A stretch of DNA of 64,000 bases from Anthostomella pinea (lineage: Eukaryota > Ascomycota > Sordariomycetes > Xylariales > Xylariaceae). Positions 11,001 to 22,491 of the stretch are shown piece by piece. The stretch spans positions 5,332,001-5,396,000 of the forward strand of contig CAUWAG010000003.1 of the NCBI GenBank assembly GCA_963556695.1, in the 5' to 3' direction. Positions within the stretch are counted from its first letter, which is position 1, and each line of letters begins with the position of its first letter. The translations under genes were made by a program, and so were the position numbers. Under the pieces are notes generated by a model. That model searched no databases. It was not told where the DNA came from and saw nothing but the letters and a program-made list of their open reading frames with translations.

Positions 11001-13464
11001 GGCGATACTGATCCAACGCGTCGAGCAATGATCATGGAGAAGTTGCGAGATCGATTCCCTGAGCATTATCTACAGCTTCTGTACGTCACCCCAGAAATGA
11101 TTGTCAAAAGCAAAGCCTTCATGAATGGTCTGGAGGCGCTGTATCGGAACAAGAAACTCGCTCGTCTGGTCATCGACGAAGCCCATTGCGTCAGTCAATG
11201 GGGCCACGATTTCCGACCCGACTACAAAGAGCTCGGCAGTTTTCGAGACAGGTTCCCAGGTGTACCTTTGATGGCCTTGACGGCTACAGCAACCCAGAAT
11301 GTCATCATGGATGTCAAGCACAACCTGGGAATCGAGAGATGTGAAGAATTCTCGCAAAGTTTCAACCGTCCAAATTTGTATTACGAGGTCCTGAGGAAGG
11401 AGAAAGACAACACTAACACGATTGCTGAACTGATCAACTCGAAGTACCCTGGGAAGACAGGCATTGTTTACACGCTCTCCCGGAAGTCGGCTGAGACTAT
11501 TGCCAAGAAGCTCAAGGACCAGGGCATTAGTGCTCATCACTATCATGCAAGCGTGGAGGGGCCGGAGAAGGCAAGAATCCAGCAAGACTGGCAGAAAGGC
11601 AAAATCAAGGTGGTTGTTGCTACGATCGCGTTTGGCATGGGAATTGACAAGCCAGATGTGCGGTATGTGATACACCAGTCTGTTCCCAAGAGCCTCGAGG
11701 GGTACTATCAGGAAACGGGGCGCGCCGGCCGAGACGGCAAGCCGTCCGACTGCTATCTTTATTTCAACTATGGCGACGTCACTTCACTTCGGAAAATGAT
11801 CTCGGATGGCGATGGCAACGAGGAGCAGAGAGAGAGACAGCGGAACATGCTCAACTCGGTGACAGCATTTTGTGATAACCAAAGTGATTGTCGCCGAGTC
11901 GAGATCCTCCGCTATTTCGGGGAGTCGTTCGACAGGGCCCAGTGCAACGCGACCTGTGATAACTGCAAGTCCAAAGACGTTTTCGAGCAGAAGGATTTCA
12001 CCAAGTACGCTGTTGCCGCACTGGAGTGTGTGCGGTCTCAGGGCAAACTCACGCTCGTTCAGTGTACGGACTACCTGATGGGCAAGAAGAAGAAGACCGA
12101 ATTCAATGAAAGTGCCGAACAGTTCCATGGAATCGCCAAGACCATGCAGAAGCATGAAATCCACCGTATCATCGATCGACTTGCGTTTGAAGATGCATTG
12201 AGGGAAGACAACATCATCAACAAGAGAGTGGGCATTGCTGTTCAATATTTCAGAGTAAGTCGTCGTCCAATGCGTGAAACTCCAGTGACTAATCTTGAGC
12301 TCTCAGATTGGACGCAAAGCACATGCCTTCCTCGCTAATCGACGTCAACTTTTTCTGACTACCAGAGTTAAGAGCGATGGTATCCAAGTTGGTGCGTCCA
12401 AAACCCCGAGGCGGTTGGCTAAGCCGGCTGCGCCTGCTACAAGACTCGGAAGTCCCAAGCCTCCCTCGACCTACGTGTCGTCACCTGTCCAGCCAAGGGC
12501 CAAGAAGAGCAAAGGGAAGGCCGTAGCGACCAACGAGAATGAAGATAGCGAGGACGATGACGACTATAGTAGACACGACAACGGCTATGCGCGCGATGGA
12601 TTCGTGATTGACGACGATGACTTTGATGACGATTTCGAGGCAATGCCGCCACCAAGAACCTCACGTCAACGCCGGCAGGACCCGGTTGGCCCGCCAATAT
12701 CGCGCGATGCTCGTATGGACGATGCCACCGTTGGTCAAATCCACAGGGAGGTTGTTGAGGAATTTGCCAACGAAGCTTCAAACCTGGAAACTCAGGTACG
12801 GCTCATAAAAGGCTTGTACTCACCGATATTCACCCATTCTCAACTTCGCGAGATGGCCATACGATGGACTGTGACCCTGGAAAAAATGTACTTCATTCCC
12901 ACTATCGACAGGGAGAAAGTAGACAGGTACGGTGCTCGGTTCCTGCCTCTGATCCGAGATTTCCACGGGCGCTTTCAAGAAATGATGGGCGGAGATAAAC
13001 GTGTATCCATCGTGGATCTGGTGACCACAGATGATGATGAGGAGGACATGGAAGACATCTCTGACGACGACGATGAAGAGGAGGAGGAGGGAGAAACCTC
13101 GGGCTACTTCCAGCCGTCTACCGAACAGATAGCTTTTCGCGACGCGCTCCAACGAGCAGGGGAACAGGCGGAACAAGGCTCGTCGTCGCGCGGGCGCCAA
13201 GGCTCGCCGGCTCCTAAAGCGAAGAGAAAACCATTCGCCCGTAGGTCAGGAGGCGGGACTTCTAGCAAAAGCAAATTCGCAGGCGTCAAGAAGAGGGGCG
13301 GTGCTACCGGCGGCGGCCGTAGGGCAGCGAGCGGCCAGTCGGCGCGGTCGACGTCGGTGTCGTTTGGGCAGGCCAGGAGTGCCGAGAGGGGCCTCAGCAA
13401 GAGCAGGGGTAAGGGCAAGCCGCCAGGCGTTGGCCACAGCGGCATTGGAATCATGGACTATTGA
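8028..13464 (+). CDS. qde-3/sgs1-like: RecQ-family ATP-dependent 3'-5' DNA helicase, Sgs1/BLM/QDE-3 type
   Basis: Exons 8028-12254 and 12307-13464 give 1794 residues. The start [14 protein letters not shown] looks like the N-terminus of filamentous-fungal QDE-3 proteins. Residues 1-900 are disordered and rich in SP/TP sites, with three tandem repeats at about 199-278 and a coiled segment around 560-650. The helicase core has motif [13 protein letters not shown] (about 937-948), DEAH (about 1049) and the RecQ hallmark [11 protein letters not shown] zinc-binding RQC region follows (CRRVEIL...CNATCDNC, about 1280-1320), then an HRDC-like segment (about 1547-1630) and a basic Gly/Ser-rich tail after an acidic run. 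Family role: dissolving recombination intermediates with Top3-Rmi1, and quelling in Neurospora for QDE-3. The family is certain; orthology within it is likely. Confidence 0.96.
8622..8860 (+). repeat. Three tandem 27-28-residue repeats inside the RecQ N-terminal region
   Basis: Codons 8622-8702, 8703-8786 and 8787-about 8860 each encode a variant of FGS-x5-W-x-E-x2-A-x-RP-x-P. Copies one and two begin SVAFGS, the third SDIFGS. Each has one Trp, acidic residues and an ARP/SRP element. Such short acidic-aromatic repeats in disordered regions are often docking sites; the partner is unknown. Confidence 0.8.
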
Positions 13465-14877
13465 TGGTGCATGACGAACTCGGCTCAGAGCAGGAGGAGC
13501 GAAACGAAATGGTCGATGATGTGCTTGTTTCGCCTGAGGGTGGGACTTACTATCTATCATATTGCATTGCACGGCTAGGCGGCTGTTTTTCTTTCGGATT
13601 TGCATGGCATGGCATGGCGCGGCGGCGTGCGTTTTATGAACACTTTTTACTCTTCTTGAACCTGCTCCAAGCTAGCACGTCATAGCAGTTTTGGCTGCGT
13701 CTGTCTTATTCCACGTCCACTCGTGCTATTGAGTTAGATATACATCGAGCCTTGCATGAAACGAAGAGATGGTTTTTTCTTGGGAGCTTCGTAGCGAAAA
13801 AGGCATGGGGAAGCACGATTGGCAGAGCAGTTCATTGTCTACATACTAGACTACCATATCCATGTATTTGCAATGACAAAATGAACTCATGGGTTATATA
13901 GACAGTGGGCAGTGTCAGTGAGGAGACAGTTGATTGATCTGGATGCGTGCCGATGACATGCATGATATGGGACAGCTACCTAATAATCAGCTCCTTTTAT
14001 GACTAGAGTAGTCCGATTCCCATCTGTCATCTGTCGGCAGCCAGCCTCTTATTCATTCATGCCTAGTTACGCTGCTACTGACTACCAACCCGTTTTCCTC
14101 GTCGAGTGACATTTGGGTCAGATCACATGTTCACAGTTCACAGTTCACAGAAGCTCACATGGGCAAATAGTCTTGTGTTCCTCCCTTCGGAAAAAAGGAG
14201 TCATACTTGGAGTTTAAGGGCTATGTCGTCGACTGCCTTTTTGAGCTATGACAGCTATGACTGGGTATGAAGCGCGCTCCTTTTGACGTAACTACATACA
14301 TATACAGTCTGTCCGTCAGAGTGTCCGCCGCTTGATCAAGGCCAAGGCGGCATTGCTTCCTCTGCTAACTCTTGCCGCTGCGAGTCGCCTACACCTCGAA
14401 GCATGCTCAGTCTGGCCGGCCCTGGTGACCCGCATCACCGGGGCCATGCGCCTAACAGAAAAAGGCATGAAGGTATCATAAGCAGCTGCTGAAAATTCCC
14501 TTTCCTAAGAACGCCTGGACCGCCCCTATGTACCGCGCTGCTGGAAAAATGTTCGCAACGCGTGCGAAGGTATATGTGGTCAGTGCGTAATACTATGATT
14601 GCTGGGTTCGAATACTGCGTCCTGCCGAAGAGATTGCCTGGCTGGTGATCGGTGGTTTGAGCTCCAGAAACTTAGTTCCGTCTTGGGAGAACCGGTCCTG
14701 AGACTCAGAGCCTAAGCGTGGGATCACTGGAACAGAATGTAAGGAACGAGGTAAAGCCCGTCTAGCGGAACCAGTGATATATGAAAGCACCGAGAGTGGA
14801 TATATGTCTTCTTTGCAGCGGTGGGCATTGCTGTCGAGACGATGGTAAGCCGCTTTCAAACTTTGCATTATCGGAGC
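13465..14877. other. Intergenic, about 1.4 kb, convergent 3' ends
   Basis: Lies between the 3' ends of the RecQ and Kar9-like genes. It contains a strong inverted repeat at 14418-14445 (11-nt arms, one G-T mismatch, 6-nt loop). No coding region recognised. Confidence 0.5.
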
Positions 14878-17800
14878 TCAGAAGCGCCAACGTGGTGGTT
14901 TATGGTCATCCGCAGCAGTGCTTTCTCTGCTTATTGTGGTGCGAGATCCCGCTGCGCTTCGACGACCAGTAATGGTATCCTCCTTCGCCTTAGGTTGAGG
15001 TAGCATACTGGTACGTCGATTTGGTGCCATGGAACTCACAGACCTCGGCTTGATATTAGAGGACACATCCAGTCCTCTAGGCGGCTGGAGCGAAGCCCTC
15101 CGATTATCGATAGCAGATGTGGACGCTTGTGATGCCAATCGCTGTCTCGGTTTTGGTAGTGCCTGCTGGGCGTGTGGACCGGGAGAAGCGGCAGCGATTC
15201 GTTCGCGGAAGGAAAGCCCAGGTACGCCCCTCTTAGAAGGCGTATCCTCAGGTATAGGAGATGCTGAAGATTCTCTCGCCAGCGGACTCCGCAGCGGCAG
15301 TTTGGACTCCCGGGACGCTGGAGTGATCGCTAACCCAGAACGCACAGGCGTAGGGCTCCTCTTGGCGTACGGGCTCGGCGTAGTCAGCGTCAGAGGCTTG
15401 AAGTTATGGCCAATATCGGAGTTGATGGTGTTGGTAGAACCATTCCAGCGTGGGCGGCTGTCCGACATGCTCGAAGCCGATCTTGGAATATTCGAACCGA
15501 GTGGCGTCGCTGAGCCACTCCGAGGTGGAGTTGACAGATTCGAGTTGCCCGACAATGTAGACAGCCGCGACCCGATAGTTCGCCGTGAGGATGCTGTTAA
15601 GCCTGACCCGCTTCTCCTTGCCGACGAAGGCTGGGGAAGGCTACTTCCTACGCTGGAGCGCTCTTTGCCCTTACCCTTGGCCGACGGAGTAATGGGATCG
15701 AGGCCAAGAGTAGACATAGTAACAGACGACGGGGGTGAGCTGCCTGGGGTGTCTCTACCGCTAGCAATGGTGGACCTGTCGTTCGAGAGCATGCTTGAGA
15801 TAGAGTCCCGGAGCTGTTCCCCCTTTTTATCGATTTCCTCCATCGTAATGTCCATGTCTTTGATCTGTCGCCTCAAGTCTTCCCATTTAGACTGCATCTC
15901 GGCGTGTAATCGCAATATCTCGCCGTTGACAGTAAGTCTGTCCTTGACGCCCTTGTCGATGATCGATAGTACACGCTCAATTGCTGGCCCATAATGCGTC
16001 TTCTTGGCCTCGTAGCTTTCGATCTTCTTACTCATGACGGCGGGGTTTGATAGCTGGAGGCCCTGGTCCACACCCTCTCGCAATTTTGCCATACTGAAAT
16101 CCACCGACTCAATCATCTTCTGGGCTTGCCTGCCCGCGCCGCGGAAGACAAGAACCCATTTGTCCTCGCCAAGCTCTTTCCTCAACGAGTCGGCGTCCTT
16201 CTCGAGTTTCTTGTAGCTGGCTTCGAGGCCCTCTCTTCTCATCTCAAGCTCTTCGCAGGCCGTAGGAAAGGCTCCGGAGGCCCTTGCGTCGAACACAGAG
16301 AGCCTCATGGGCAGGAAGTCTAGTGAAGCCCTGAGAGGCTGCATTCTTGCAAACAAGGCGAGCAGGCTCGAATCATCCTGGTTCAAGCTGGGGGTCCCCG
16401 GAGAGCTGGGACTGTGAGGAAACGCGGGCAGGCTGAAGCGGTTGTTACGCGCAACGGCGGGAGGGGTCTCTTCGACAATGGTCTCCAGATCGCCAATATC
16501 GACACTGTCGCCATTGGAGACCGCCATGATGGACTTGTGGCGCCGTTCCTCCATCTCGAAGATCAGACGGCTCAGTTCGTCCATTTCGTTTTGGATGTCG
16601 CCTAAAACCATGCCCCACAGCTCTTCCCATTCCATGGCGGTCTCAACTTGGCCCTTGGTGCTGTTCAGTGTCGTGCGGATATTCCTCCATTCGTTCATGA
16701 TGGATTCCATCTGCATGACAGCCCTTTGTAAGTCCTCGTTGGACACGCTAGCAATGTCGCGGCGGTTTTGAAGCTCCTCGATGGCGCCCACGTAGACGTT
16801 GATGAGTTCCTCAAATCTGGTGATGGCATTCTCGACCTCCTCGTAGCCCTCTCTACCACCTGCAGCTGCCCATTCGACGTCATCATCGCTGTCGAGGCCT
16901 CCAATGACCTCTGATGCTTTCGATATCCAGCTCCGTATTTGCTCGGCGGCACCTATCAGTGCCTTGGCGGCGGCTTGAGCCGTAGGTATGGCAGCAACCT
17001 TACTGGACAACAATTCCGCATCTGGTAGTTGCAGGGCGGTCAACTGGGCCAGCTGGTTGGCAAAAGAGGCGCGGGATATGGTATAGATGGACCCAGGGCG
17101 CTGCAGGCCGAGCGGGTTGAAGTATGACGTTAGGTCGGGGACATAGTCCGAAGGAGCGTTTTCTTCGGGCGGCGTATCTTTCGGCAACGGTGGTGGTGGC
17201 GGAGTCTCGACTTCGGGACCTGGTGCGCGCGTGTCTCGCTCGATGTGTTCGCGGCGGGTATCTAGGGTTGCTTTCGTGCCGTTTCCGTTGGTGTGGTCGG
17301 GCAACCTATACTTGTTGGTGTCCATGTCCAATGGCGGAGATTCTGTTATCTCGGGCAGAAGCTCAGGCCTGGACAGAGAGCCGGGCTGCTCGGGCAGTGG
17401 CACGCTTTCCTGGTCGTCCCTTTTCAGAAACGAGTCGCGAAACGAGTCGCGACTCGACCTGGATCGTAGCAGCTGAAGGGGGGCGCCAGCACCCTTCCAG
17501 GGGCGACCGCGTCGTTCGACAACTAGCCCCGCAGAGTTTGACTGATGTGTTATATCGAGTAATCGTAGCTGGTCCTCGGGCAGTCGGCCGATGCGCTCGT
17601 TCTGAGATGGAGTTGGTGAAGGGGAGGATTGCCTGGCAGAGCCGAAACCCAACGCCTTGAGACGCGCTGCTAAGCCGGGCGACGGTTTGCGGGCCTGATG
17701 AGTGGGCGGCTTAATGGGCGGTAGCGAGGAATTGATATGTGCGGTGTTGTTGTTGGCGTCGATGCGACGTTCATGGAGCGGATGGAGCTGGAGTAGGTCG

Positions 17801-18000
17801 GTCGGTACGTCGGAAAATGTCAGGATGGTCCGCGGCGGATCGGCATGATGGTGGTGGTCTGGCTCTGGCGTTGGCTCTGGCTCTGACAATCCTGGCGCAG
17901 GAAAAGCGGAGGTCGTCGGTGCAAGTGATGGAGGAGGAGGTCTGTGGCCAGGACCGTGAGGTGAAGCGTGAGGTGAAGCGAGAGCTGATGGGCCTGTCAT
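14878..18000 (-). CDS. kar9-like: Kar9-family cortical microtubule-associated protein
   Basis: Single-exon gene of 1040 residues. A disordered, Pro-rich N-terminus (1-280) precedes a long helical region (about 290-800) that looks like the Kar9 domain of filamentous fungi, with segments such as FANQLAQLTALQLPDAELL, EEVENAITRFEELINVYV, MNEWRNIRTTLNSTKGQVE and KKIESYEAKKTHYGPAIERV. The C-terminal 240 residues are Ser/Arg/Pro-rich and basic, with SxIP motifs SNIP (836-839) and SPIP (914-917), the kind of motif bound by EB1/Bim1 plus-end proteins. Kar9 links microtubule plus ends to actin transport and so orients the spindle and nuclei. The family assignment rests on overall pattern, not on a catalytic motif. 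Confidence 0.8.
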   Translation of the reverse strand: MTGPSALASPHASPHGPGHRPPPPSLAPTTSAFPAPGLSEPEPTPEPDHHHHADPPRTILTFSDVPTDLLQLHPLHERRIDANNNTAHINSSLPPIKPPTHQARKPSPGLAARLKALGFGSARQSSPSPTPSQNERIGRLPEDQLRLLDITHQSNSAGLVVERRGRPWKGAGAPLQLLRSRSSRDSFRDSFLKRDDQESVPLPEQPGSLSRPELLPEITESPPLDMDTNKYRLPDHTNGNGTKATLDTRREHIERDTRAPGPEVETPPPPPLPKDTPPEENAPSDYVPDLTSYFNPLGLQRPGSIYTISRASFANQLAQLTALQLPDAELLSSKVAAIPTAQAAAKALIGAAEQIRSWISKASEVIGGLDSDDDVEWAAAGGREGYEEVENAITRFEELINVYVGAIEELQNRRDIASVSNEDLQRAVMQMESIMNEWRNIRTTLNSTKGQVETAMEWEELWGMVLGDIQNEMDELSRLIFEMEERRHKSIMAVSNGDSVDIGDLETIVEETPPAVARNNRFSLPAFPHSPSSPGTPSLNQDDSSLLALFARMQPLRASLDFLPMRLSVFDARASGAFPTACEELEMRREGLEASYKKLEKDADSLRKELGEDKWVLVFRGAGRQAQKMIESVDFSMAKLREGVDQGLQLSNPAVMSKKIESYEAKKTHYGPAIERVLSIIDKGVKDRLTVNGEILRLHAEMQSKWEDLRRQIKDMDITMEEIDKKGEQLRDSISSMLSNDRSTIASGRDTPGSSPPSSVTMSTLGLDPITPSAKGKGKERSSVGSSLPQPSSARRSGSGLTASSRRTIGSRLSTLSGNSNLSTPPRSGSATPLGSNIPRSASSMSDSRPRWNGSTNTINSDIGHNFKPLTLTTPSPYAKRSPTPVRSGLAITPASRESKLPLRSPLARESSASPIPEDTPSKRGVPGLSFRERIAAASPGPHAQQALPKPRQRLASQASTSAIDNRRASLQPPRGLDVSSNIKPRSVSSMAPNRRTSMLPQPKAKEDTITGRRSAAGSRTTISRESTAADDHKPPRWRF

Positions 18001-20880
18001 TTACACCTTGGGCACTCGGTACAAGTGAAGATGGCTGTGGTTGTCGGTATCCCGTCACTGGCTCACGGGCTCATCGTCCTTCTCTCTTTCTCGGTCTGTG
18101 ATGGATGTACAGTCCACCCGTTGATGGTCTCCCCGTTTCCAAGAAAGCACTGTACCTACACGCTGGCAAGGAATGATTCGTTATTGGGCGTGGTGTGTGG
18201 CCACTCAGATGGTCGGGCCGCGGGCGTGTGAGGACTCACGTAGTAGGGGTACACTTTTTGGTGGTTGGTCTGCCGTGGGGGAGTGCTGGAGGTGTGGCCC
18301 GCCTACGATTGGCCGGTAACTTAAAGTAACATAGGCAGTTGCGCGCGATGCGCAGGTGCAGCTGCCAAAACCTGACTCAAGCTTCACTCTTGGACCGGGA
18401 GCGCCCCTGCAAGTAGTATGCAGCTGCGCAAGAGAGTTATGATGTATCCGTCTTTGTCCCTCTAATTTGCTGCTGTATCGACAGACCGATGGGACTGGGC
18501 TGTTCGATTTTCGTCCGATACCTGCTGTCTCTCAAGCCAGTCGAGACTTTCTCTGTGCCGCTTGCTTCCTTCTTCAAGAACCGGCTGGTGATAATAGAAA
18601 TCGATTATACTTCGGTAATGCGCATAAATAGAAACGGAGAAGTTGTATGAGTGAGGGTGGTGGATGAAACGAGTGAATGTACAGATATGTAAGTCAAGCA
18701 AAGAGATGGAGTCGAATTGTCTCAGAAAGGAACGCCCACGTCCAGCCAGCCTTCTCACTATCTGAATCAAGATGACATAAACTGATGCGGTGTGTTTGAA
18801 GAAGAAAAACAGGTCGTGTGTTACTCGTCTTGATGAAAACCGCAATAAAAGGATGGGACAAGAAGATGTTCAAGTTAACTAGGGATCTGTCAGGGAACCC
18901 AAAGGTATCGTCTCTTATTGGGGATATAATCATTAGTAGCAGACCAGCAACCATCTGTCTGCCACTTCAATATCAGGTACGAATCTATTCAGCAACCTCA
19001 CAAACCTCCGATATGCCCCTGCTGGTCTGTGATTACCCTCGATTCTTCGGGCAGTTTGTCGCGGGCAACCCTACGTTGACGACGCGCCAGGCTGCAGTTT
19101 GGGATCGACATGTTGCAACATTGACCGTCCATCGTGAGACTTACCGACTTAGACAGGCTCCAAATCTCATCATGTATTCGCCTTTCTTTCGTGCGGTCAC
19201 TTCGAGATCCCGCGCATAACAAGATGTGATAACTGATACCGGTATACTGGTAGCTTCGCTTAAAGGTTTGGACCATGCGGCAAGTCTCAACGGTGAGCCT
19301 CCACCGGACCAGACCACTGGCACTGGCGGCCTGGCGACCTTCGCGGGTATGTAGATCGGATTCCGCGCCAAAGCCGGGGTTGATGATTACCGGTATGTGA
19401 CGGAGCCGTGATAAATTGAAGACTGCGACGCTGTGCCCATCGAACCATAGATGCGTGGAATGAGCAAACCAGATTCTACATCTTTCACTCGGCGGCAAAC
19501 CCCTTTGGAGCGCCCGCGCAACTTAGAAGCTCCTGTGTCTTGCGTCGATAGCGGATGGCAACGAATTTTCGAGAAACACGACACACTTCCCCGTAGAGTA
19601 GCCAAGCTGCCCATAGACTCGTCGGACTTCCATGAGGCTGTATGTCATCCACGGGTCAGGTAATGAGTGTTGTTTCCAGGCAGCCAGGGTACCTTCCTGT
19701 ATCCAAAGCGACATCATGCGTCATGTACGGCGGAACACTTGCATTCCCGCACGTGGAAAAGAGTTTTGGGAGACCGACTTCAGACGAAGAATGAAAGCGC
19801 ACAGACTCTGTGTGTTTCCACCTGTTCAGCAGGTCGGCGCTCGGCGTACCCATGATCCATCCGGTTTGCAAAGTCGCAAGCTTGATGATTGATTGCAATG
19901 GTTTCTGGCCGGCATTGGCCTGTCTCCGCACTTGGGACGATGGCATCGTCGAGATACTTATCTTATTATTCATGCTGGAGTTGGCGTGCGCCAGGCAAAA
20001 GAATGCCGCCAAATCTTGTTGCCCGGGCATCTGCCGCAAATGCCGACTATTGACTTTTATCAGCAAACAATGAGTGCCGTCTCCCGACCCGTGCATTGGC
20101 TTTTCTGCTTTCTTTGAGCTCTTTCACTGTCCAGCAACTGCTTTCGATCTGTGACGCATGCGTGAGACGCTGGAGACGGTCCTGCGCAACACAGGAATCT
20201 AACAGGGTAACAGGGGAAGGCCCATGCATTCACCGACCGATGGGCCATGGCTCGTCGTCTGATGTTTGTTGATAGGTACTGACACTACTGAGTCGCCGTC
20301 AAAGCGGAAAGCGTGCCTTGTGTTCCTTCATTTCGCGCGTTTACCCCACCAAAAAGTCAATGGGTCAACCGGCAACCGATCCAACGCGGTAGCTCTGCGG
20401 AGTTAATTACCTAAATAATAGTTGAAGCAATCCCGACTGCCCGACCTGCCGACTCATGGATGTTTGACCCCTGTCCGCCTGCCGCGCCTGCCACGTTTGC
20501 CCCTAAACCGCCAAACCTCCAAACCTCCAGCTCAGGGGTAGACGGCCCCTGTCATTCCCCGATACTCGGCACTCGTCCCATAGCACACCCTGTACACATT
20601 GTGTACCGCTACCGCTTTCATAACAAGGCTGCTCCTCCGCTTTGGCCTTTTGGGCTTCTGAGTGGCTGCTCTTCCTCGTGCCATCGTGTCTGAACAGTAC
20701 ATCCAAAGCTGTTAAGCAGTCTTCGCCATCCCTTTCTTGCTTGTTGCGCTGTCCTCTTTCCAGCACGAAAGCTCCAGCTTGCGCTCCAGCAGCAGTTGGT
20801 ATCTTGCCAAACCGACGTGTTTGGATATAACCCGAGTCGGCTACTTGGTAAAGTGCTGTCCAGAATAGCAATTATCAACC
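18001..20880. other. Intergenic, about 2.9 kb, divergent promoter region
   Basis: Upstream of both the Kar9-like gene (minus) and the gene at 20881 (plus). Open frames of 60-146 codons occur on both strands but overlap and show no domain, signal or repeat I recognise. No RNA gene seen. Confidence 0.5.
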
Positions 20881-22491
20881 ATGGCAGCAAGTCATGACGA
20901 GCCCCCGACCTTCCACCGCGACTCCCCCTCGCCCGAGACGACACCTGGCCCGGCTCTAGGCTCCAAGGTGGGCATGGGGATGCCCAGGTGTCTGTCCACA
21001 GCGTCGTCAGTTTCCCGCGGTTCAAGCACCGATGGCTCTTACCGCGACTCCTTCGGTAGTGAGTCCTACTCTCGACATTCATCTTCGAGCTACCAGTCGA
21101 GGAGGTCCGACATCAGCTTTGCCTCGTCCCGCCAATCGACCATGAGCTTCGACAGGCCCGCCAAACGACGAGGTTACACGAGGCCCCAGGGAACAGACTT
21201 TGCCGCGAGTGCGAAACAGAGGGAGAGCGTCTTGAGTCTGGGGAGCATATCACATCTTCAATACTACTTTGCGAGGACGGGGCTGCTGGATGGCAAAGGC
21301 GGGCAGTTGTCTAGGAAGCGACACCCTAGGGCCACCCTAGATCTGTCGTCGCTGGACGCCTCGTCGTACCTGAATCCGAACGCTGCAGGATCTGATGTCG
21401 ACTCTTCGTACGCTTCGATGGGCAGTAGCCCGGACTTGGGGGCTCCGAACTTTGGGGGAGGCCCCATGGTGGAATCACCCACGGATGATCACGAAGGCGG
21501 TTTCGATTTCGACGACTTCGAAGGCACGGATCCTGACATCCTGCCGCCAACGACGAGCACATACAATCATCGCGTGAAACCCGTCGCAAGGCCACCTACA
21601 ATTGAGGAGCTCAAGGCAGACTTGACACAAGCTCTAGATGCCGCTTCAAAGGTTCTCGCTGAAGCAGCGCCCTCATCAGGGGACCCCCCCAGCAAGGAGA
21701 CCACCACTACTGGTTCATCCCCGTCCCGGTCACCGAAACCGACGCAAGGCTGGTACGAGATCCAGGGCATGCAGGTACTCGACGTGATGACACTAGCTAT
21801 ACGAGCTGCAAAGGTGTACTATACTGCGCACGATCATCCAGACCGCTTGGACGCCATCAAGTCCGAACGGGAAATCCGCTCAGACTTACTCTCCGTCATG
21901 GAAGTGTTGAAGCACACGGCAACTAGGAATTTTGCCGGTGGCACTCGTGTCGATGAGCACGACGTAATGACCTCGTGGATTGAAGGCATACACACGCTGC
22001 TCAGAAAAGAGGACGAGATGGAAAATACGGAGCGAAGAGAGAGGGCTAGCTGGACATGGCTGAAGGGCGACTGGACTGGAAGGGAGATCGAGCGGGAGAT
22101 CGCATTTCTCTCGTCGCTGGACAGCGAGGCGGAGCCATTACCCCCTTGGACGCCAATCGAGCAAGCGGCGGAACTGCCAACGCCGTTCTTGCGAAGCATG
22201 CAGAACGGCCTCAGGCTCGTGCAATTTCACAACGAGGCCGTCAAAAAGTCACGAAGGCGGTTTGGATCCATCGGCACGTTCCACACGGACACGCAGAAAC
22301 CGTACAGGTGCGCAGACAATCTTCGCTACTGGATCAAGGCCGGCGAGTTGCGGTGGGAGGTAATGCTCAAGGTCGACGTCATGGGCATCGTCTCCAACAG
22401 CAACCCTGAGGTCTGGAAGGGCTTCGAGGCCGCGATCTGGCAGTGGTGCCGCAAGGTACGGGAGGAGATCACGGCCGAGTGGGAGAGCTGA
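20881..22491 (+). CDS. Uncharacterised fungal protein, 536 residues, single exon
   Basis: The start ATG at 20881 follows a purine-poor leader and opens the whole frame. Residues 1-250 are disordered and Ser/Arg-rich (SSVSRGSSTDGSYRDSFGS, SRHSSSSYQSRRSD), a composition typical of phosphoregulated proteins. The C-terminal half (about 265-536) is folded in appearance and Trp-rich: GWYEIQGMQVLDVMTLAIRA, then RASWTWLKGDWTGREIEREI, RRFGSIGTFHTDTQKPY, ADNLRYWIKAGELRWEV and WKGFEAAIWQWCRKVREEIT. There are no signal peptide, membrane segments or catalytic motif. I do not recognise the family and give no function; codon use and length leave little doubt that it is a real gene. Confidence 0.85.
   Translation: MAASHDEPPTFHRDSPSPETTPGPALGSKVGMGMPRCLSTASSVSRGSSTDGSYRDSFGSESYSRHSSSSYQSRRSDISFASSRQSTMSFDRPAKRRGYTRPQGTDFAASAKQRESVLSLGSISHLQYYFARTGLLDGKGGQLSRKRHPRATLDLSSLDASSYLNPNAAGSDVDSSYASMGSSPDLGAPNFGGGPMVESPTDDHEGGFDFDDFEGTDPDILPPTTSTYNHRVKPVARPPTIEELKADLTQALDAASKVLAEAAPSSGDPPSKETTTTGSSPSRSPKPTQGWYEIQGMQVLDVMTLAIRAAKVYYTAHDHPDRLDAIKSEREIRSDLLSVMEVLKHTATRNFAGGTRVDEHDVMTSWIEGIHTLLRKEDEMENTERRERASWTWLKGDWTGREIEREIAFLSSLDSEAEPLPPWTPIEQAAELPTPFLRSMQNGLRLVQFHNEAVKKSRRRFGSIGTFHTDTQKPYRCADNLRYWIKAGELRWEVMLKVDVMGIVSNSNPEVWKGFEAAIWQWCRKVREEITAEWES

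Noticed and set aside
15029..15994. 321-codon plus-strand open frame
   Set aside because: Antisense to the Kar9-like gene, arising from its Ser/Arg/Pro-rich codon bias.
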